This document shows, piece after piece, positions 39,701-47,691 of a stretch of DNA of 64,000 nucleotides. A program made the translations under genes and the position numbers. The notes under the pieces are model-generated. The model saw nothing but the letters and a program-made list of their open reading frames with translations. It was not told the origin of the DNA and ran no database searches. The first letter of the stretch is position 1. Each line of letters opens with the position of its first letter. Source of the stretch: Treponema primitia ZAS-2 (GTDB taxonomy: Bacteria; Spirochaetota; Spirochaetia; Treponematales; Breznakiellaceae); contig NC_015578.1 of assembly GCF_000214375.1 (NCBI RefSeq), forward strand, positions 3,038,001 to 3,102,000, given 5' to 3'.

Positions 39701-40013
39701 GCCGGTCTTCATTTGCGATGAGCCAGTCTGTAAGGGCTGTCAAATACCGGAGTATATCCTCCTGGGAATGACTTTTATCCATTATCATATCCTGAATGTT
39801 AAAGGCGGAACTTATTAAGGTGGATTCCGGTTCCCGCAGGGTTGTTTTCAAATTTGCATCCGCAGTATGGATGAACTCGTTGGCGCTTGCGATAAGCTGT
39901 CTTCGCATAATAATACCGGTGGAGATTAAACTGCCCGCAATCATGAAGAGGAAAATAAAAACGACCACCAGAAGCTGCTGATAATTTTTCCTTATAACAA
40001 ACGCCATGTTCAT
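36765..40013 (-). CDS. dCache hybrid histidine kinase with amino-acid-binding signature
   Basis: 1082 residues. TM1 about 13-36, double Cache domain about 40-305, TM2 about 311-333. Tyr131, Arg136, Trp138, Tyr139 (segment DYVPQERPWY) and Asp193 (GVLAMDVQL) match the dCache_1 amino-acid-binding motif. HisKA His357 is in [10 protein letters not shown], then HATPase, then a degenerate receiver-like domain (starting RILFYDDRALYAESL) that lacks a proper phospho-Asp pocket. The active REC has Asp762 and carries the EFEPKDQTP insertion. Hpt His937 is in THALKSAAGTIG. It is separated from the first kinase by 73 nt and overlaps the next gene by 4 nt. Confidence 0.9.
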   Translation of the reverse strand: MNMAFVIRKNYQQLLVVVFIFLFMIAGSLISTGIIMRRQLIASANEFIHTADANLKTTLREPESTLISSAFNIQDMIMDKSHSQEDILRYLTALTDWLIANEDRLSGFNGMYGFIRGDFLDGTRWEPPEDYVPQERPWYIDAKESPGQIIMTSPYVDAQTNSIVVSFAQELFDDGDFPESKDSRKSLGVLAMDVQLTRLESYVRSLKLSEEGYGILLNENLEIMVHPDGTYINKPLGDLFSDTGDPNIKKNQTNKKTSVLMETLAEKKEINALQIWDENSNRVIVFFRQAYNGWYLGLVVPAANFYHDIYRISFAIFLVGIVLMLVLCYMLLRLSAAKIRSDDENKSKSSFLARMSHEIRTPMNAVIGMSELALRAETLPRMSEYVTGIKQAGLNLLSLINDILDLSKIEAGNLQINSAPYLLASLINDVLNVIRIRINEKPILFTANVDANIPKELIGDEARIRQILLNLLSNAAKYTREGHIMLTIGMEKSIAGELVLTIEIADSGIGIKKEDLPGLFGNFVRFDAEKNKNIEGTGLGLAITRNLCLALGGDITAQSEYGKGSVFTARIPQGYTDDTKLAELENPEEKRILFYDDRALYAESLFLTLENLGLPVTVTITADDFLEKLKTREFPFAFVSESVVENARKVIQEGDLKTVLTLLANLGEISSFQDIPIIIMPAWSVPIANVLNGIKQSDYRETAEVRFIAPEALVLIVDDIETNLKVAEGLLALYQTGIHTCAGGEQAIALVKEHSYDIVFMDHMMPGMDGIEATAAIRAWEAKQERAVEFEPKDQTPKEYAKHIPIIALTANAVVGMKEMFLSKGFNDYLAKPIEILKLDEIMAKWIPQEKKRNNKTADAENKTSPNTNQSEKETAADYSALTEIGVDTGKGVAMTGGEASYRKVLATFRKDALERLPLLERVSDEQELSLFTTNTHALKSAAGTIGAAAVSKVAAELEAAGKAGDFSLITEKLPQFYRDLQKLAEHIETALNRVEAVELNNEGTGEISEEHFALFTEFAEALKQEDIGTIHRILAELEGKPFGGKTRKTLNDVSDAVLMSDFDEAIKKMTEILLLSKVEPK

Positions 40014-40086
40014 CTATTTTTTCTCCTGGTGACGATAAATTCGCCGTAGGGGTCACCGCATTCAATGCCCTTCAGAATAGTTCCAT

Positions 40087-42891
40087 TCATGCGGGTAACA
40101 GCTCTTTAAGGGCTTCAATGGCCTCCGCGAACTCGGTCATTAAAACCGCATTAGCCACACTATTGATAGTTTCCTTTATTTTTGCATCCAGGGGCTTTTC
40201 CTCCAGCTCTGTCAGGAGCCGGCGTATGGCGCCGATATTTTCCTGTTCCAGCACCTCGGCAAGTTCCGTGAACAGGGGAATACATGAATCGGGGATTTTC
40301 CCGGCAGCTTGTGTTTCGTCCCTTCCATCAGACGGCGTTTCTTCATTCAAGACCAGTTCTATCTGCGCCGTCACTGCGTTAAGATCCTGGTAAAAATCTG
40401 GAAGCAATTTGCCGATAAGAGCCAAGTCCCCGGCTTTTCCCGCCGCTTCTAATTCCGCCGCCTCCTTTGATACGGCTGCAGCGCCGATAGTTCCGGAAGC
40501 GCTTTTTAAGGCGTGTACGCTGTTGGTAAACAGGGGCAATTCCTGTTCACCAGGCGTATTTTCCAGCAGGGACATACGATCAAGGGCATCTTTGCAAAAA
40601 ACAGCCAATATTTTACGGTAGGCGGACTCGATCCCTCCGGTCATGGACATACCTTTGGCTGTGTCTACCCCGGCTATTTTCATATCCGTGGTTTCCCCGA
40701 CAGGTGCAGCAATTATACTATTTTCAGGTATCCGTTTTTCCGGCGGAATCCATTTAGCTATCATGGCATCCATTTTTACAATTTCAATAGGCTTGGAAAT
40801 ATAATCGCTGAATCCGTTCGCAAGAAACATTTCTTTCATCCCGGTCACCGCATTTGCCGTAAGGGCTATGATGGGGAGGGTGTTAAAATAATCCCCACTG
40901 ATAGATCGGATCGCCGCGGTTGCCTCAACCCCGTCCATTTCCGGCATCATATGATCCATGAATACCATGTCATAAATAGTATTACGCACCAAATCGACCG
41001 CTTCCTTTCCGCTGGTACAGGTGGTAATATCCATCTTATACGGAGAAAGAAGCCCTCTGGCCACATTCAGGTTTGTGGATATATCATCCACGATGAGTAT
41101 TCTCGCTTCCGGAGCGGTGAACTTGACCGATGATTTTTTCTCCTGTATAATTTCTTTTACGCCATTAAGCACATTTGCTATAAGCACCGTATAGGCAGGG
41201 ATACTGATCATAGGGGTATCCTGGAACAGTTCGTCATCTTCCAGTTTTGCCAAGAGCACCATCACTGTTTTTTTATTCCGTTCCTGTATAAATTTCCTGA
41301 CTTCATCCGCAGCATCCGGGGATACAAAGGTAAAAGGCCAGATGTCTTTTTCGAGTTCCTCAAATAAACCCTCACGGTTAGTAACCTTATAGGGAGCCCC
41401 AAGGTTTTCGAGGGAATAGACCAGCGAATCCCGGTAGACATCCCTCCGTTCATAGAGCAGCACCGCCTTGTCTTCTGTCTTTTTCAATCCGGCTATAGGC
41501 TGTTCCTCACGAACCTTTTGAGGGATAACGGCGCTAAAGACGCTGCCTTCCCCGTACTCGGATTGGACCGTAATATCTCCGCCCATGAGGCGGCAGATAT
41601 TACGGCTGATCGCAAGCCCCAGACCCGTCCCCTCAATGCTCCCGTTTCTGTGGCTGTCGAACCGGGTAAAATCACCGAAGAGTTTATCCATATCCGTTTC
41701 TTTTATGCCGTACCCGGTATCCGCAACCTCAAAGCTAAGGAGGATTTCTTCACCCTCCCTCTTTCCGCGGTAAGTACCATCCACGGTAAGTTTTATGGAT
41801 CCCTTTTCCGTATATTTAACCGCATTTGAGAGGAGGTTGAGCAAAACCTGCCTGATACGTATCATATCGCCGTACAGCTTGGCAGGTATGTTTCTGTCTA
41901 CATTGGTAATAAACCGGATATGCTTTTCCCCCAGCCTGACCTTAATAATATTAACCACATCATTGATCAGGGATTCAAAATAATACTCCGCAGGGGCCAG
42001 TTCCATTTTTCCGGATTCGATTTTAGAAAAATCCAGAATATCATTAATGATGGAAAGCAGGCTTTCACCGGCCTGCTTGATACTCATGGCATCGGTGTAT
42101 ATTTCAGAATTTGGGGACTTTCGTAAAATCATTTCCGTCATCCCCAGGATCGCGTTCATAGGGGTCCGAATCTCATGGCTGGTATTGGCAAGAAAACTGC
42201 TTTTAGCAGCCGCAGCTTCCTCCGCCCTGGCAGCGGCATCTTCGGCTTTCAACCGGGCCGTTTCCAGTTCCCCGGTAAGCTTTTTGACCCGCCTGTCATT
42301 GGTGACCCGTACCCATTCGTAGGCCATGGTTAGTAAAAAAACTAAAATGAACACACAGAGAATGCGGAAACCTACGGCGTTTTCATAGGCAAAGCCCGCG
42401 CTGGGAACAAAGACCGTGATCCCCACGGCGATCATGAGCAGTCCCGAAAGGATGGAGCCGACGGTTAATCCGAGGATAAAGATAGCTATCAGAGGTTGGG
42501 CGTAGATCCACAGCCCAGCAAAGCCGTTTACCCCACCTGAAAAGGCCAGGACGGCGCAGAGGGTGCTGAAGGCTGCCACAGGAAGCATGGCCGAAAACGT
42601 AAAAGGCAGCCGGGTCCGCAGCAAAAAGACACTGCTAATGCAGATCAGGGCCACCGCAAAATCAAGCAAACTCCGAAGGGTATTACCGGCAATAAAAACG
42701 GTAATTCCGAAGCTAATCAGAAAAAAAGCTCCCAACATGAGGGCAACATTCAGGCTGACGTACCGGATCATCGCATCGTTCACTACCTGTCCAAGGGAAT
42801 CCCTGTTTTCGGATATGGTCGAGGACGCCTCATGGTTTTCAAATTTCCCGCTGGTAAGAAGGCGGAGGATATAACTGTTATTTGTTTTCAT
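40087..42891 (-). CDS. six-TM membrane hybrid histidine kinase, first gene of the cluster
   Basis: 934 residues. About six hydrophobic helices lie between residues 43 and 193, then an Ala/Glu-rich coiled coil leads to HisKA His239 ([10 protein letters not shown]). HATPase boxes [16 protein letters not shown] and GTGLGL are intact. A degenerate receiver-like domain (starting AVLLYERRDVYRDSL, about 478-595) precedes the active REC with Asp646 in [12 protein letters not shown]. Hpt His793 is in VHALKSASGTIG. Architecture and length equal those of the kinase at 25553-28357. The ATG at 42891 lies about 60 nt downstream of the predicted promoter start and has only a weak AGGAAAAGG upstream. Confidence 0.9.
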   Translation of the reverse strand: MKTNNSYILRLLTSGKFENHEASSTISENRDSLGQVVNDAMIRYVSLNVALMLGAFFLISFGITVFIAGNTLRSLLDFAVALICISSVFLLRTRLPFTFSAMLPVAAFSTLCAVLAFSGGVNGFAGLWIYAQPLIAIFILGLTVGSILSGLLMIAVGITVFVPSAGFAYENAVGFRILCVFILVFLLTMAYEWVRVTNDRRVKKLTGELETARLKAEDAAARAEEAAAAKSSFLANTSHEIRTPMNAILGMTEMILRKSPNSEIYTDAMSIKQAGESLLSIINDILDFSKIESGKMELAPAEYYFESLINDVVNIIKVRLGEKHIRFITNVDRNIPAKLYGDMIRIRQVLLNLLSNAVKYTEKGSIKLTVDGTYRGKREGEEILLSFEVADTGYGIKETDMDKLFGDFTRFDSHRNGSIEGTGLGLAISRNICRLMGGDITVQSEYGEGSVFSAVIPQKVREEQPIAGLKKTEDKAVLLYERRDVYRDSLVYSLENLGAPYKVTNREGLFEELEKDIWPFTFVSPDAADEVRKFIQERNKKTVMVLLAKLEDDELFQDTPMISIPAYTVLIANVLNGVKEIIQEKKSSVKFTAPEARILIVDDISTNLNVARGLLSPYKMDITTCTSGKEAVDLVRNTIYDMVFMDHMMPEMDGVEATAAIRSISGDYFNTLPIIALTANAVTGMKEMFLANGFSDYISKPIEIVKMDAMIAKWIPPEKRIPENSIIAAPVGETTDMKIAGVDTAKGMSMTGGIESAYRKILAVFCKDALDRMSLLENTPGEQELPLFTNSVHALKSASGTIGAAAVSKEAAELEAAGKAGDLALIGKLLPDFYQDLNAVTAQIELVLNEETPSDGRDETQAAGKIPDSCIPLFTELAEVLEQENIGAIRRLLTELEEKPLDAKIKETINSVANAVLMTEFAEAIEALKELLPA

Positions 42892-42957
42892 CCACTTACT
42901 GACCTTTTCCTAAATTTCTTTGTTTCCGGCTTTTTGACAGCCTATTATTGTTCTACC

Positions 42958-42986
42958 AATATATCCCTGTAAGTAAATTTTATCAA
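42958..42986 (-). promoter_or_regulatory. promoter of the 13-gene kinase-cyclase block
   Basis: On the minus strand the -35 box is TTGATA (42981-42986), the spacer is 17 nt and the -10 box is TATATT (42958-42963). It is the only strong candidate upstream of the first kinase. The downstream genes overlap or are closely spaced, so it may drive much of the block. Confidence 0.5.
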
Positions 42987-43036
42987 TTTTTTACCGAAAT
43001 AGTCAAAAAGGCTTTATAGATAAGCATAGCACGTTT

Positions 43037-43106
43037 AACCGGAGATACCGGTTTCTTTCGGCTAGACTTTGGGGATAAAATCTAGACTTTCGTCTAGGTT
43101 TTATCC
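43037..43106. other. two palindromes upstream of the kinase block
   Basis: A short stem AACCGG (43037-43042) / CCGGTT (43048-43053) is followed by a long one. In the long one, 43073-43087 pairs with 43092-43106 over 15 bp with one G-T pair and a 4-nt TTTC loop. The sequence CTAGACTTT occurs twice (43062 and 43082). No U-tract follows on either strand. This could be an RNA structure, a terminator without U-run or a protein site. Confidence 0.5.
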
Positions 43107-43181
43107 GTGGGCAAGGAGGCGCAGGATCCGCATCTCCTCTGCTTTCGGCAGCCCTGGGGCGGAGAACGTCTTTCAATAGGC

Positions 43182-43333
43182 CTTTGTCCCGGACCTCACC
43201 CTATCCGCCTCGGACGCTTCACTTTTAGCAAAATACAGGCTCCTGCCCGCTAATGAAAAGGCAGTCATTGATGAGGTCGTGAACGCCCTCCTGTTAAAAA
43301 ACATGATGGAGAGGGGAAAAAGCAGGCAAAGCA
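43182..43333 (+). pseudogene. remnant of a regulator-like protein C-terminus
   Basis: The plus-strand frame here reads AFVPDLTLSASDASLLAKYR then LLPANEKAVIDEVVNALL. It has an amphipathic pattern like the tail of an XRE-type regulator, but it is closed upstream by a TAG and has no start codon for the conserved-looking part. It runs into the end of the convergent MATE gene. The rest of the gap from 42987 to 43181 holds only the palindromes noted above and no ORF. Confidence 0.3.
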
Positions 43334-43334
43334 C

Positions 43335-44711
43335 TTACACGCCCAATTCCAATGCATTCATGCGCTTAAAGTCAAAGGCCACCAAAACCACAGACAGCAC
43401 AACCGCCAACCCGTCCGCTATGGGGCCAGCGTACAATACCCCGGTTATGCCAAAAATCATTGGCAGTAGGATTAGCAAGGGAAGTAAGAAAAGCCCCTGC
43501 CGCGACAGGGACAGCACAATGCCCTGCCGCGCCTTTCCGGATGCGGTAAAATAGTTGACCGAAAGGGGCTGTACTCCGAACATGCATACCATCATCATAT
43601 ATATACGCAGATAGTTTTCCCCAAACTCAAGATAAGCTTCGCTTCCGCCGCCGAAAATACTGATAATAGCCCGGGGGAACAACTGAAAAGAGAGAAAGCC
43701 TAAAATATTTATGACAAACGTAAGCGCAAGCGCCTTTTTGTAGGCTTCCTTTACCCGTTTGTAGTTTTTTGCCCCGGTGTTGAAACCAAAAATCGGCTGG
43801 CAGCCCAGGGCAATTCCCACGGAAAATGCGATCAGTATTGCATTTAATTTTGCTATTACCCCTGAAACTGCCAAAGGTATATCGCTGCCGTAGCTGGAAA
43901 GCGCGCCGTAATATTTCAGGGTATTATTCATCACAATATTGACCGTGGCCATGATGAGGTGGTTGATAAAATTGGAGGTGCCCAGTTTAACTATTTGGGA
44001 AAGAAAACTGAGTCTTATGCCAAATATCGCCGGTTTAATTTTGAAACTTTTAAAACCCTTGAAGTAAAGAGCGCAGATGGCAAAGGACACAAATTGGCCT
44101 ATCACCGTAGCGGTCGCCGCACCCTGAATCCCCCAGCCAAACACCACCATAAAAAGCCAATCCAAAAACACGTTTAATATCGCCCCGGAAGCAACGGCGA
44201 TCAGCGAATAGGCCGGGCTCCCGTCCGCGCGGATGAGGTGGCTGCAGGACTGGGAAAAGAGAAAAAAAGGGAGCCCCAGGGCAGTTATCCCAAGATAGGA
44301 GCTTGCCAGGGGAAACACGTTGTCCGTGGCGCCGCAGAGCAGGAGCAGAGGGTTACGGAACAGAAAAACAACGCAGGTAAACACAAGGCCTGTGAACACA
44401 AGGGCAGTCAGCCCGACGCCCAAAAACCCGGCTGCCTCTTCCTCCTTTTTGGCGCCCATCTTGATGTTAAAGTTAGTGGCAGTCCCAACGCCGATTAACT
44501 GGGCGAAGGCCCCGCAGAGTACGGTCACGGGAAACGCTACATTTGTCGCGGCGTTTCCAAGCATCCCCACTATATGACCGATAAAAATTTGGTCAGTAAT
44601 ATTGTAAGCCGCCGCAACAAGCATGCTGATCACAGAGGGTATGGCATACTTGGCGATAAGCCCTGAAATCGGGGCAAACCCCAGGGGGTTTTTGGCTTTT
44701 TCCGGAGTCAT
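43335..44711 (-). CDS. MATE family efflux transporter
   Basis: A multidrug/cation antiporter of the inner membrane. 458 residues with about 12 hydrophobic helices. The N-terminus IAKYAIPSVISMLVAAAYNITDQIFIG is typical of MATE proteins (NorM/DinF branch), and the second half repeats the pattern with LGCQPIFGFNTGAKNY. It lies 25 nt downstream of the nitroreductase gene and is probably cotranscribed from the promoter at 45364-45392. The substrate is unknown. Confidence 0.9.
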   Translation of the reverse strand: MTPEKAKNPLGFAPISGLIAKYAIPSVISMLVAAAYNITDQIFIGHIVGMLGNAATNVAFPVTVLCGAFAQLIGVGTATNFNIKMGAKKEEEAAGFLGVGLTALVFTGLVFTCVVFLFRNPLLLLCGATDNVFPLASSYLGITALGLPFFLFSQSCSHLIRADGSPAYSLIAVASGAILNVFLDWLFMVVFGWGIQGAATATVIGQFVSFAICALYFKGFKSFKIKPAIFGIRLSFLSQIVKLGTSNFINHLIMATVNIVMNNTLKYYGALSSYGSDIPLAVSGVIAKLNAILIAFSVGIALGCQPIFGFNTGAKNYKRVKEAYKKALALTFVINILGFLSFQLFPRAIISIFGGGSEAYLEFGENYLRIYMMMVCMFGVQPLSVNYFTASGKARQGIVLSLSRQGLFLLPLLILLPMIFGITGVLYAGPIADGLAVVLSVVLVAFDFKRMNALELGV

Positions 44712-44736
44712 AACTGTACTCCCTTACTGTACTCTC

Positions 44737-45318
44737 TTATTCCACGATACGTACGGTATTTTCTTTACGGGCCGGAACCGGGGACGGTTTCACGGTATAC
44801 CCTATCACTGCGGAATTACAGATCCTGTGCTCCCGGGGGATGCCCAGGGTAAAAAGGAAATCTCGAAGGCCGGGATCATTCTGCAGCCAGTGGAGCTGGT
44901 TGACGTAGCAGCTTCCAAGGCCAAGGCTTTCAGCAGTGAGGAATATGTTTTCCAGGGCCAGGGAACAGTCGGCCATGGCGTTTTCGTAATTCGGCTTATT
45001 AGAAGCGATTATCAGCACCGGGGCATGGTAATAAAAATTAAAGCCCTCCCTTTGGGAATGGATCTTGACCTGCTGTTTCCCAGGGTAATCATCGTCAGGT
45101 ATATAGGTCTGGAAACCTTGGCGGACCAGTTCGTTAAGCTTTAAAAGAATATCCTTGTTCTGAATTGCCGTGAAGAGCCAACTCTGGTTGTTTCCGCCGC
45201 TGGGCGCCCAGACAGCCGCCTCCAACAGGGTTTCCAGGTCCTGCCGGAGAACTGCCCTGTCCTGAAAAACCCGGGTAGATCTGCGGGCACGGATTAGATC
45301 CAGAATATTGTTCGGCAT
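44737..45318 (-). CDS. nitroreductase family flavoprotein
   Basis: An FMN-dependent NAD(P)H oxidoreductase of the nitroreductase fold. 193 residues from the ATG at 45318. The N-terminus has LDLIRARRSTRVFQDRAV (FMN phosphate contacts), then AAVWAPSGGNNQSWLF and LALENIFLTAESLGLGSCYV. The frame is open back to 45489, but a consensus promoter lies inside that extension and AGAGAGG precedes 45318, so the shorter form is right. Probably cotranscribed with the MATE exporter, which suggests a detoxification unit. Confidence 0.88.
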   Translation of the reverse strand: MPNNILDLIRARRSTRVFQDRAVLRQDLETLLEAAVWAPSGGNNQSWLFTAIQNKDILLKLNELVRQGFQTYIPDDDYPGKQQVKIHSQREGFNFYYHAPVLIIASNKPNYENAMADCSLALENIFLTAESLGLGSCYVNQLHWLQNDPGLRDFLFTLGIPREHRICNSAVIGYTVKPSPVPARKENTVRIVE

Positions 45319-45363
45319 AAAAACCTCTCTGGGGATTTTCCCGGGAAAGTATACGTAAAGAGG

Positions 45364-45392
45364 ATTATACTTCGATTTTAGGCCCTTGTCAA
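45364..45392 (-). promoter_or_regulatory. consensus sigma70 promoter of the nitroreductase-MATE operon
   Basis: On the minus strand the -35 box is TTGACA (45387-45392), the spacer is 17 nt and the -10 box is TATAAT (45364-45369). Both hexamers are perfect consensus. Confidence 0.75.
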
Positions 45393-45513
45393 TACAGAAA
45401 AATTGCGGGGAGGCGAAAGCTTGGGGCATAAGAAGACCGGGGGAATAAGAGCGGAAAATATTCATACTTTCCCAGGCTTCGATCCCCAAGTCTTTTTTAT
45501 AACTAATCTTCTT

Positions 45514-45774
45514 TTATCCGCTTAAGAATATCGGGTACTGGATATTATTGACAGAACTTACATTGTTTTGGTTTATTAGTATTGTTCCAAAATAATTCAT
45601 CCAATCAGAGTTTTTTTCATATGGTTCATAGGATGTAACACCAAATAGAATATCGTAATCTGAATACTTGTCCTGAACCTGATTGGGGTTAGCCCGCGAG
45701 CCGTTTAATAAAACCAGGCGGATATTGTTATCGTTTTCGGCAAAAGTTAATAGGTTTCGTATAAAGACGCCCAT
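45514..45774 (-). pseudogene. truncated aminoglycoside 6-adenylyltransferase-like gene
   Basis: 86 residues that match only the N-terminal part of the AadE/ANT(6) family: FAENDNNIRLVLLNGSRANP, then KYSDYDILFGVTSYEPY with the nucleotidyltransferase GSR and DYD motifs. Full-length proteins are about 290 residues. The frame stops after YPIFLSG, so the C-terminal substrate domain is missing. It follows the MNT gene by 7 nt in an AT-rich stretch and is unlikely to confer resistance. Confidence 0.6.
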
Positions 45775-45781
45775 GGCTTTA

Positions 45782-46093
45782 TTATATTATTTTGCCTTTT
45801 TGAGAAATTGTTTTCTCAAGAATATTTTCTATTTTTCTTTTATTAAAAACACTTTCTCTATTTAGCAGTAAATCAATAAAAAATATTTTTTTGTCACCCA
45901 AATCAACAATTATCTTTGTATAAATTTCTGAAATATTATTTATATAATCAGGTATAACAATGTATATATCTATACCGCTTTTATCCGTCGGATTTCCATA
46001 AGCATAGGAGCCAAAAAGATAGATATATTTTGTCGGTACATATTTGAGGATGGATTCTTTAATGCTATTTATTATTTCAATAAAATTATCCAT
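45782..46093 (-). CDS. MNT-type minimal nucleotidyltransferase domain protein
   Basis: 103 residues. The core YLFGSYAYGNPTDKSGIDIYIVI fits the GSxxxG...D-x-D pattern of minimal nucleotidyltransferases, which often act as AMPylating antitoxins of HEPN toxins. The first position of the usual S/D-D-hydrophobic-D motif is Gly-Ile-Asp, a slight departure. The ATG at 46093 is preferred to a TTG at 46111, which overlaps the likely ribosome-binding GAGG. No HEPN gene is recognisable next to it. Confidence 0.65.
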   Translation of the reverse strand: MDNFIEIINSIKESILKYVPTKYIYLFGSYAYGNPTDKSGIDIYIVIPDYINNISEIYTKIIVDLGDKKIFFIDLLLNRESVFNKRKIENILEKTISQKGKII

Positions 46094-46152
46094 ATTTTTA
46101 GTATTCCTCAATTTTATTTTTTTGCCAAGTGGGGTATTTTTATAATTATTAT

Positions 46153-46473
46153 TTATTTTGATTTTAAACCTTTATATTGTTCCCATTCTTTAGAATATTC
46201 CACTTTGGCAAATTCAATTGCATCATTTTCAATTTCTGCCCATGTTTTAGGATAGGGCGCTATTACTATTCCATCTTTATCTGAATAATGAACACTTTTT
46301 CTAGCTTGATTTTCAATACTTATCCAAGTATTCCTAATAATAGCATCATTTTTTATATTAAATTTTGCTATTAAACCTGTAAATTTTCCAATAATAAAAG
46401 CAGCTATTGCAATTATGTAAGGACTAAGTGCTGATGCATACTCCACAAAACTACCATTCCAAAAACATTTCAT
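46153..46473 (-). CDS. hypothetical protein with one membrane helix
   Basis: 106 residues, not recognised. One hydrophobic segment (about 15-35, YIIAIAAFIIGKFTGLIA) is followed by a soluble, charged C-terminus (WAEIENDAIEFAKVEYSKEW). AGGGGAAT precedes the ATG. It lies in an AT-rich block with the MNT and lipoprotein genes. Confidence 0.5.
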   Translation of the reverse strand: MKCFWNGSFVEYASALSPYIIAIAAFIIGKFTGLIAKFNIKNDAIIRNTWISIENQARKSVHYSDKDGIVIAPYPKTWAEIENDAIEFAKVEYSKEWEQYKGLKSK

Positions 46474-46516
46474 TTTATTCCCCTAAAACAATATGTCCTT
46501 TATTTATATTAACGAT

Positions 46517-47089
46517 TTATTCCAGTGGTACGTAAAAAAAGCCACCACCGTCTTGTGTATCATTCCCCTTTTGGCTCCATTCAAGCTTGGCTTTTGATAA
46601 TCTTGCAGAAAATGACCTTATAAAAACAGGCCATTGTCCTTCCAAACGGGGCTTGAATACACTCTTCGAAATTTCTCCATTTTTTTCAGTCCTTGTAAAG
46701 GGTGTCTTACTCCAAGAATATTCCGTACCACAATTTCCTACAACAATTTGGACCCGGTATATTTCATCTTGAATATTATTACTCCAAGAATGGGAATATC
46801 TTATTCCTTCCCAATATTCATATGGATTCAAAAAATTCTCATTTTTTAATCCATTGTATAAATCCAATACATCAAAATCTACAAAAAAATAAACATCTTC
46901 AGCCATCATATTATAAGTAGTGTCACGTGCTAACGTTAGCATTTTATCCTCTTTACCATTCAACCAATTAAGTATTGATTGATGGTATTCCCATATTTCT
47001 ATTTGAGTTTCGTCTTTTATAATATTGGGTGTCGAAAAACATCCTATCATTAAAAGAGGCGTAATTAAAATAAAAAAACATTTCTTCAT
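46517..47089 (-). CDS. hypothetical lipoprotein
   Basis: 190 residues. The N-terminus MKKCFFILITPLLMIGC ends in a lipobox with Cys17, so export and lipidation are likely. The mature part is rich in aromatic residues and not recognised. The start follows AAGGAG by about 12 nt. It is first in an AT-rich minus-strand group of four small genes. Confidence 0.6.
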   Translation of the reverse strand: MKKCFFILITPLLMIGCFSTPNIIKDETQIEIWEYHQSILNWLNGKEDKMLTLARDTTYNMMAEDVYFFVDFDVLDLYNGLKNENFLNPYEYWEGIRYSHSWSNNIQDEIYRVQIVVGNCGTEYSWSKTPFTRTEKNGEISKSVFKPRLEGQWPVFIRSFSARLSKAKLEWSQKGNDTQDGGGFFYVPLE

Positions 47090-47341
47090 TAATATTTTTC
47101 TCCTTAAAAATACTTAATATCAAAAATGAGATACCAGCCCTCGTTTTAATATTTGCAGAAAATTTTTCCTATCCATCAATCGCAGCTACAATCACAGGCT
47201 ATCATTTTATTTAGCATAATCAAAAAAACTATGTAACCCAACATTTCCTAATGACATATAAAAATTACTATACTAATTAGTTTTCAAGAAAATGGCGTTA
47301 AACGTAGTATAAATACACTCGCTGATTTTTATCTTCCCAAG
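47090..47341. other. AT-rich intergenic stretch
   Basis: 252 bp without a credible gene or clear structure. It separates the lipoprotein gene from a doubtful 68-codon ORF. No promoter with both boxes stood out. Confidence 0.4.
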
Positions 47342-47548
47342 TCATACCTCTTCCCCTGCATTTTCGTTCTCTTTCTCCGCAGTATTTTGCAGTAATACTG
47401 TCCTTACCGGAAGCGAAGGGAATTCCGCCAGACTCCGGACGGTTTTGTCCAAAACATCCCTTTGCCCGGAGCTATCCTGTGGTATCCCGTTATCAAACGG
47501 GCTCGCTTTTCCTGCCTGGTCATATCGTCCATATTCATAAAAAGCCAC
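47342..47548 (-). CDS. doubtful small hypothetical protein
   Basis: 68 residues from a GTG start, no recognised domain and no clear ribosome-binding site. Its base composition is more GC-rich than the flanking DNA, the only point in its favour. It could be a decayed fragment. Confidence 0.25.
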   Translation of the reverse strand: MAFYEYGRYDQAGKASPFDNGIPQDSSGQRDVLDKTVRSLAEFPSLPVRTVLLQNTAEKENENAGEEV

Positions 47549-47691
47549 TTTATCAAAATATAGTACAAATGTTAAATATTAACAATATTATGTTCTAAAT
47601 TGGATATCTGTCAAGTATTGGGCTACAATAAAAAGCCTTTTACTTGTTACTTACCCCTTTTTTTGTTACCATTAAATTATAGGAAGGTTTT

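Noticed and set aside
12506-42891. Interpretation of the block as chemotaxis genes
   Set aside because: No CheA, CheW, MCP signalling domain or CheR/CheB is present; all kinases have classic HisKA domains and Hpt ends.
45319-45489. N-terminal extension of the nitroreductase
   Set aside because: A perfect consensus promoter lies within it, and the extension has no family similarity.
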